Assembly (NCBI GenBank): GCA_035444405.1
Contig: DAOMOP010000173.1
Location: 1-8,495 of the forward strand
Length of the DNA: 8,495 bases
Source: DAOMOP01 sp035444405
Lineage (GTDB): Bacteria > Pseudomonadota > Gammaproteobacteria > Burkholderiales > Rhodocyclaceae
Direction of reading: 5' to 3'
Of this stretch, positions 4,661-8,495 are shown piece after piece. Position 1 is the first letter of the stretch, and each line of letters opens with the position of its first letter. Below the pieces are notes generated by a model that worked only from the letters and a program-made list of their open reading frames with translations, had not been told where the DNA came from and did no database searches. Both the position numbers and the translations under genes were made by a program.

Positions 4661-6495
4661 TGATCAAGGGCTTGTTCCGCTTCATCGGGCGTCTGTTCGG
4701 CTTTCTGTTCGTGCTGGTGGACGTGCTGCGGCGCACGTTCTTCAACCTCGTCTTTCTGCTCATCGTCGCCGTGGTGGTCGCGCTGCTGCTGCGCCCGGCG
4801 CTGCCGCTGCCGCAAGATTCGGCGCTGGTGGTGCGTCCGGCCGGTGTGCTGGTCGAGCAGGCGCGCATCGAAGATCCGTTCGCGCTGCTGCGCCCGGCCG
4901 GCGTCGGCGTCGGGCAGACGCCCCTGCGCGACCTGCTCGAGGCGATCAATGCTGCGCGCGACGACGCCCGCATCAGTGCGCTCGTCATCGAGACCGACGA
5001 TTTCGCGCAAGGCGGCCTGTCCAAGCTCGCCGAGCTGCGCGCCGCGATCGAGGCGTTCAAGACCAGCGGCAAGCCGGTGTTCGCCCGCGGCGAGCGCTTC
5101 ACGCAGCCGCAGTACTATCTCGCCAGCGCCGCCGACGAGGTGCACCTGTCCGACGACGGCTTCGTGCTGCTGCGCGGACTCGCGCGCTACGTGACCTACT
5201 TCAAGAACGCGCTCGATGCGCTCGGCGTGAAGGTGCATGTGTTCCGCGTCGGCGAGTACAAGTCCTTCAGCGAGCCGTTCACCCGCGCCGACATGTCCGA
5301 CGAGGATCGCGACAGCTCGCGTGACCTGCTGGCCGGCCTGTGGAATCTGTTCCGCGAGGACGTCGCCGCCAGCCGCGGCATCGCGCTCGAGGCGCTCGAT
5401 GCCTACGTGCTCGACTTCGGCGCCGCACTGGCGGCCAGCGACGGCAACGGCGCGCGCGCGGCGCTCGATGCCGGTCTGGTCGATCGCTTCAGCACGCGCG
5501 ACGAGTGGACCGCCTGGCTCAAGGAGCGCGTCGGCGTCAGCGACGACGGCGAGGACTTTCGCGGCATCAGCCTCGCGCGCTACCTCGCCACGATCCGCGC
5601 CGAGCGGCCGAGCGCAGCGGCGCAGGTGGCGGTGCTGGTGGCACAGGGCAGCATCCTGGACGGCTCCGGCACGCCCGGCGCAGTGGGTGGCGACACGCTC
5701 GCGCGACTGATCGGGCAGGTGCGCGACGATCCGCGCGTCAAGGCGGTGGTGCTGCGCATCGACAGCCCCGGCGGCAGCGCCTGGGCGTCCGAGCTGATCC
5801 GGCGCGAGCTCGAGCTCACCCGCAAGGCCGGCAAGCCGGTGGTCGCGTCGATGAGCTCGACGGCGGCCTCCGGCGGTTACTGGATCGCCGCCGGCGCGGA
5901 CGAGATTTGGGCGCATCCGGCGACCCTGACCGGCTCGATCGGCATCTTCGCGATGTTCCCCGAGTTCGCCGAGCCGCTCTCGCGCATGGGGGTGACCGTC
6001 GACGGGGTCGCGACCGGACCGCTCGCCGGCGCTTTCGACCCGCGCCGCCCGCTCGAGCCGCTCGCCGCCGAAGCGCTGCAGCTCGGTATCGAGCACGGCT
6101 ACCGGCGCTTCATCGAAACCGTCGCGCATGCGCGCGACATGAGCACCGCCGACGTCGAGCGCATCGCGCAGGGGCGCGTATGGACCGGCCAGGCGGCCGA
6201 CAAGCTCGGCCTCGTCGATCAGCTCGGCGGACTCGATGCCGCGGTCGCGGCGGCGGCGCGGCGGGCCGGGCTCGAGCGTTTCGAGGTCGTGTGGCCCGAG
6301 GCGGGCCTGTCGGCGCGCGAACTGCTGCTGCGGCGCTTCGCCGAGCTGACCGACTTCGTGCCCTCCGGCCGGCCGGTCGGCGCAGATTCGTCGTTGGGGG
6401 GGCTGCTCGAGGGCTTGCGTCGCGACGCCGAGGCGCTGCTCGAATGGAACGACCCCCGCCACCTCTACACCCATTGCCTGTGCGAGGGGCCATAG
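4660..6495 (+). CDS. sppA: SppA, signal peptide peptidase (67K type)
   Basis: This inner-membrane serine protease of family S49 has two tandem domains and digests signal peptides left after secretion. Read from ATG at 4651 it is 614 residues, and from ATG at 4660 it is 611, close to the 618 of E. coli SppA. I prefer 4660 because GGCGGGGG ends directly against the 4651 codon but lies about 9 nt before the second. Numbered from 4651, one membrane segment spans about 30-48 (NLVFLLIVAVVVALLL). The N-terminal domain carries the catalytic lysine in VGEYKSFSEPF (K204). The C-terminal domain carries RIDSPGG and the nucleophile serine in STAASGGYWIAAG (S407), then TLTGSIGIF. This Lys/Ser pair matches the E. 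coli K209/S409 arrangement. Nothing looks damaged. The gene is 75-84 bp after trmB. Confidence 0.94.
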   Translation: MIKGLFRFIGRLFGFLFVLVDVLRRTFFNLVFLLIVAVVVALLLRPALPLPQDSALVVRPAGVLVEQARIEDPFALLRPAGVGVGQTPLRDLLEAINAARDDARISALVIETDDFAQGGLSKLAELRAAIEAFKTSGKPVFARGERFTQPQYYLASAADEVHLSDDGFVLLRGLARYVTYFKNALDALGVKVHVFRVGEYKSFSEPFTRADMSDEDRDSSRDLLAGLWNLFREDVAASRGIALEALDAYVLDFGAALAASDGNGARAALDAGLVDRFSTRDEWTAWLKERVGVSDDGEDFRGISLARYLATIRAERPSAAAQVAVLVAQGSILDGSGTPGAVGGDTLARLIGQVRDDPRVKAVVLRIDSPGGSAWASELIRRELELTRKAGKPVVASMSSTAASGGYWIAAGADEIWAHPATLTGSIGIFAMFPEFAEPLSRMGVTVDGVATGPLAGAFDPRRPLEPLAAEALQLGIEHGYRRFIETVAHARDMSTADVERIAQGRVWTGQAADKLGLVDQLGGLDAAVAAAARRAGLERFEVVWPEAGLSARELLLRRFAELTDFVPSGRPVGADSSLGGLLEGLRRDAEALLEWNDPRHLYTHCLCEGP

Positions 6496-6532
6496 CCGCG
6501 CCGCCGATCGAGCCGGCCGCCTGGCGGCGCGG
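6496..6532. terminator. stem-loop between convergent sppA and PilZ genes
   Basis: CCGCGCCGCC (6496-6505) and GGCGGCGCGG (6523-6532) form a perfect 10-bp GC stem with a 17-nt loop. The stem starts immediately after the sppA stop codon and ends two bases before the PilZ gene stop. Placement between two convergent genes suggests a bidirectional terminator or mRNA 3' end protector. There is no T-run on either side, so it is not a textbook intrinsic terminator. Confidence 0.5.
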
Positions 6533-6534
6533 TG

Positions 6535-7242
6535 TCAGGCGGAAACGGTGGCCTTGCCGTCCGGGCCGTTGTAGTGGCGCGAGTGGTGGCAGTCGCTGTA
6601 GCAGCCGGTGCAGATTCGCTGACCGGCCATCGCGATGGCGACGTTCAGATAGCGGTTGCATCCGGACAGCTGCACCCCGCGTTCGCGCAGCAGCGTCATG
6701 CTGGCCGCGGCGCGCGCCTGATCGCCGCGCGCGCGCGACAGGTCCACGGTTGCACCGACCTTGATGTACTTGAGCAGGTGCAGCGTCGCCGCGATGCTGC
6801 TCAGATCGCCGACGAAGCAGATGCGCCCGTCGCGGTACTGGATCGAGTAGGCCTTGCATGCCTCGACGACGGCAGCGAGCAAGGAGTCGGCCACCGGGTT
6901 GACGAAGCGCAGACCGAGGCTGTGCTTGCCCTGACGTGCGATCGACGCACGCACGCGGACGGCGCGTGAAGCGATCGTCAGCTCGATCATGCCCTCGCCG
7001 GGCAGCGGCGCGACCGGGCTGTCGTCGTGAGGGATCGACACCGACATCGTCGCTTCGAGCATGCAGCCGCCCGACGAGATGTTGCGCAGCACGCCGATGT
7101 GGCGCGTGCAGCCGATTTCGAACGAGGCGACGAGCGACTCGGTGGCGTGCCAGCGGTCGCGCGCGCGCCGCTCGGCGAGGCGGCGGTCCGGGGTGATGCG
7201 CTTGACGTGTCGTCGATCGGCAATCCGTCGTTCGTTGTTCAT
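6535..7242 (-). CDS. PilZ-domain protein with extra C-terminal region and Cys/His tail
   Basis: This 235-residue protein probably binds cyclic-di-GMP. The N-terminus is very Arg-rich with an RxxxR pattern (around 20-30), followed by the second PilZ motif NISSGG (54-59, N-x-S-x-x-G), the beta-strands GMIELTIASRAVRVRASIARQG, and HSLGLRFVN. After the PilZ domain, residues about 130-198 (YRDGRICFVGDLSSIAATLHLLKY to VDLSRARGDQ and LLRERGVQLSGC) loosely recall a STAS or anti-anti-sigma fold. The tail holds C211-x2-C214-x3-C218-H219-H220-x2-H223, a possible metal or iron-sulfur site. The frame is open further upstream to 7398, but ATG at 7242 begins the recognisable protein and the added residues are low-complexity. 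No signal peptide or membrane segment is seen. It lies downstream of the HDOD gene on the same strand, after about 310 bp. Confidence 0.8.
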   Translation of the reverse strand: MNNERRIADRRHVKRITPDRRLAERRARDRWHATESLVASFEIGCTRHIGVLRNISSGGCMLEATMSVSIPHDDSPVAPLPGEGMIELTIASRAVRVRASIARQGKHSLGLRFVNPVADSLLAAVVEACKAYSIQYRDGRICFVGDLSSIAATLHLLKYIKVGATVDLSRARGDQARAAASMTLLRERGVQLSGCNRYLNVAIAMAGQRICTGCYSDCHHSRHYNGPDGKATVSA

Positions 7243-7415
7243 GATGCCCCGGCCGCGTATTGTGCTTGTTGTCGATCCCGCCTTGTTCGCCCGGCGGGCT
7301 TCGGGCGCTGTGTCGTCATCGGCCGGAGGGGCGTGGTGCCGCAGTCCGGCGTTCGGTCGACCAGCCGGGAGGTTACCGGCACACGGGGCCGCTATCAAGT
7401 GTCATTTCCAGCGTG

Positions 7416-7431
7416 TGTGACACACGTCACA
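7416..7431. promoter_or_regulatory. CRP/FNR-family palindromic operator
   Basis: TGTGA-CACACG-TCACA matches the CRP half-sites TGTGA and TCACA with the correct 6-bp spacer. A weak -10-like GATAGC (7396-7391, minus strand) lies about 30 bp downstream of its centre, so the site would be near -40 of a start around 7384, as in class II CRP-activated promoters. The likely target is the PilZ gene. Which regulator (CRP/Vfr-like or another family member) cannot be said from sequence. Confidence 0.5.
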
Positions 7432-7444
7432 CGCCGCTTCAATC

Positions 7445-7477
7445 TCGTGGTTTCACAATGATTTGCTTCGTGGTTTC
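7445..7477. repeat. 10-bp direct repeat upstream of the CRP-type site
   Basis: TCGTGGTTTC occurs at 7445-7454 and 7468-7477, 23 bp apart start to start (about two helical turns). On the minus strand, the transcription direction of the PilZ gene, the copies read GAAACCACGA and lie upstream of the palindrome at 7416-7431. The same-face spacing suits a second DNA-binding regulator. Confidence 0.5.
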
Positions 7478-7552
7478 GCATGTCCGCGGGCGGTTCTTGC
7501 CGCGGTCGTGCCGCTTCGTCGGCACTGCGCCTTCCGATGCGCGTGCAGCCCG

Positions 7553-8446
7553 TCAGGCTTGCACGCCGAGGGCCCAGCGCAAGGCCTCGAGATGGTGCTG
7601 TGATGCGGTCAGCGCGCTGACGCCGCAACGCTCGGCGCAGCGATCGATGTGCTCGCGCTCGCCGCTCTCGCACGCCGTCGCGAGCTCGAGCAGCGCCGCG
7701 TACGGGCCTTCGCCACGCACCACGGCCGCCTCGATCGGCGGCGCCGCGGCGAGCGAGGCAAGCGCGCGCTCCATCGGCAGCTGCAGCACGACGTCGATCA
7801 GCGACAGCAGACCGGTCAGAAAGGCCGCTTCCTGCTCGACCACGGGCCGCTCGACGGCCAGCAGCTCCATCAGCCGTCCGCGCACCAGCGCGCTCTCGAG
7901 GCTGGCCGCCGCGCGGCCGCCGTTGTCGGCGCGGCTGCAGAACAGGATCATCAGCCAGCGGTAGAGCCGGGCACGCCCGACCAGCTGCAGCGCCGCATCG
8001 AGCGAGGCCACGGAGGTGCTCATGCCACCGGCCGCTGCGTTGATGTAGCGCAGCAGCCGCAGCGAGATGGCCGGGTCCTGCTTGATCAGGCCGATGACCT
8101 CGGCGTTGCCGGCGTCGTCGCGCAGGCGCCCGAGCAGCAGCGCGATGCGCGCCAGATCCGGACTGAGACGGTTGTCGTGCCAGTCTTCGCGCGCCGTCAC
8201 GAACGGCCCCTGGAAGAAGCTCGCGCCGAGCGTCGTGCAGTAGTCCGCGTGCTCGACCGTGGGCAGATCGCGCACCAGCAGCCGGGCCCGCGCGCCGAGC
8301 TGCGCGAGCGGGACGCGGCGGCGGCCCACGCGTGCCGGGTCGAGGCCCGCCGCCCGCAGCAGCGCCTCGTCCACCGCCATGTTGCGTGCGCCAGTCAATG
8401 GCAAATCGGAGAGCAAACGCCAATTCTCGCAGGATTGACCATTCAT
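7553..8446 (-). CDS. HDOD signalling protein with remnant EAL and lipoate-ligase-like N-terminus
   Basis: This 297-residue cytoplasmic protein is dominated by an HDOD domain (about 95-290). It shows EVIGLIKQDPAISLRLLRYINAA (116-138), LDAALQLVGRARLYRWLMIL (149-168), ALVRGRLMEL (186-195) and EAAFLTGLLSLIDVVLQLPM (206-225). This pattern is known from EAL-HDOD proteins of the YuxH type, which are about 400 residues. Here only the end of an EAL-like region remains (about 45-83, LARLLVRDLPTVEHADYC-like, then LGASFFQGPFV), with no catalytic EAL residues. Residues 9-30 (WRLLSDLPLTGA followed by RNMAVDEALL) match the N-terminal signature of lipoate-protein ligases. The start at 8446 is supported by GGGAG about 7 nt upstream. 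The role is unknown; HDOD proteins act in signalling by protein contacts. The PilZ gene follows on the same strand. Confidence 0.85.
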   Translation of the reverse strand: MNGQSCENWRLLSDLPLTGARNMAVDEALLRAAGLDPARVGRRRVPLAQLGARARLLVRDLPTVEHADYCTTLGASFFQGPFVTAREDWHDNRLSPDLARIALLLGRLRDDAGNAEVIGLIKQDPAISLRLLRYINAAAGGMSTSVASLDAALQLVGRARLYRWLMILFCSRADNGGRAAASLESALVRGRLMELLAVERPVVEQEAAFLTGLLSLIDVVLQLPMERALASLAAAPPIEAAVVRGEGPYAALLELATACESGEREHIDRCAERCGVSALTASQHHLEALRWALGVQA

Positions 8447-8462
8447 CCCACGCTCCCTATAC

Positions 8463-8472
8463 TTGAATTCAA
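8463..8472. promoter_or_regulatory. TTGAATTCAA palindrome upstream of the HDOD gene
   Basis: A 10-bp perfect palindrome lies 17 bp before the HDOD start codon, in a short AT-richer stretch at the window edge. On the minus strand, TTAACA (8483-8478), a 16-bp spacer and TATAGG (8461-8456) resemble a promoter enclosing it. The predicted start would then fall almost on the initiation codon and exclude the ribosome-binding site, so a promoter further out is more likely. The palindrome could be an operator. Confidence 0.3.
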
Positions 8473-8495
8473 TGGAATGTTAACCCACCGGGTAC

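Larger units (their letters stand above)
7243..7552. promoter_or_regulatory. intergenic region upstream of the PilZ gene
   Basis: No gene is evident in this 310-bp gap. Reading on the minus strand from the HDOD stop, it holds a hairpin GTGCCG/CGGCAC near 7526-7509 without a T-run, then the 10-bp direct repeats at 7477-7468 and 7454-7445, then a CRP-type palindrome (7431-7416), then a weak -10-like GATAGC (7396-7391). About 140 bp of GC-rich leader follow before the PilZ start at 7242. Confidence 0.5.

Noticed and set aside
4600..6474. A 624-codon minus-strand frame opposite sppA, and a 474-codon plus frame at 5340-6764.
   Set aside because: Both are compositional shadows of sppA, which carries the catalytic Lys and Ser motifs. 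Their translations look like random Arg/Ala-rich sequence.
7243..7398. Longer PilZ protein starting at 7398.
   Set aside because: The added 52 residues are low-complexity with no conserved motif, and this stretch lies between the putative promoter and the recognisable start at 7242.
7509..7526. Hairpin GTGCCG/CGGCAC after the HDOD gene as an intrinsic terminator.
   Set aside because: A 6-bp stem without a following T-run on the minus strand is not enough to call a terminator.

Overview
This is a GC-rich window of chromosomal type. Gene content and order (thiS-thiG-trmB followed by a 67K-type sppA, with GGDEF, PilZ and HDOD signalling genes around them) suggest a betaproteobacterium, perhaps Rhodocyclales (Azoarcus/Thauera-like). 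The genus is inferred from protein style and synteny only; no database search was possible.

Left part (1-960, minus strand). This is the unusual region. Read on the minus strand, a tRNA-type promoter (956-928) is followed by the 5' half of a canonical tRNA-Gly(CCC) (892-854). That half stops after nucleotide 40 in the anticodon stem. It is followed at once by about 790 nt of structured, non-coding, visibly less GC-rich sequence that starts with the group II intron 5' end GTGCG. Two exon-binding sequences fit the exon exactly: EBS1 in a 9-nt hairpin loop (395-411) pairs with IBS1 CCAAGC, and EBS2 (471-476) pairs with IBS2 CAGCTT. A second tRNA-Gly(CCC), continuous to the window edge (61-1), comes next. 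I find no intron-encoded reverse transcriptase, no recognisable domain V or VI, and no 3' half of the first tRNA. The intron is therefore either broken at its 3' end, or the second tRNA sits inside it (domain IV) and the remainder lies beyond the left edge.

Middle part. A membrane PAS-PAS-GGDEF protein (2494-1004, minus) is divergent from a plus-strand housekeeping run: thiS (2725-2928), thiG (2976-3761), trmB (3826-4575) and sppA (4660-6495). ThiS and ThiG together make the thiazole half of thiamine, TrmB methylates G46 of tRNAs, and SppA degrades cleaved signal peptides in the inner membrane. A 10-bp inverted repeat (6496-6532) closes this run against the convergent gene.

Right part (minus strand). 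An HDOD-domain protein (8446-7553) lies upstream of a PilZ-domain protein (7242-6535). The roughly 310-bp gap between them has a CRP-type palindrome and a 10-bp direct repeat. The HDOD protein begins with what looks like the N-terminus of a lipoate ligase joined to the last part of an EAL domain. The PilZ protein has an extra C-terminal region ending in a Cys/His cluster. With the GGDEF protein, these make three signalling genes of cyclic-di-GMP type around a housekeeping core.
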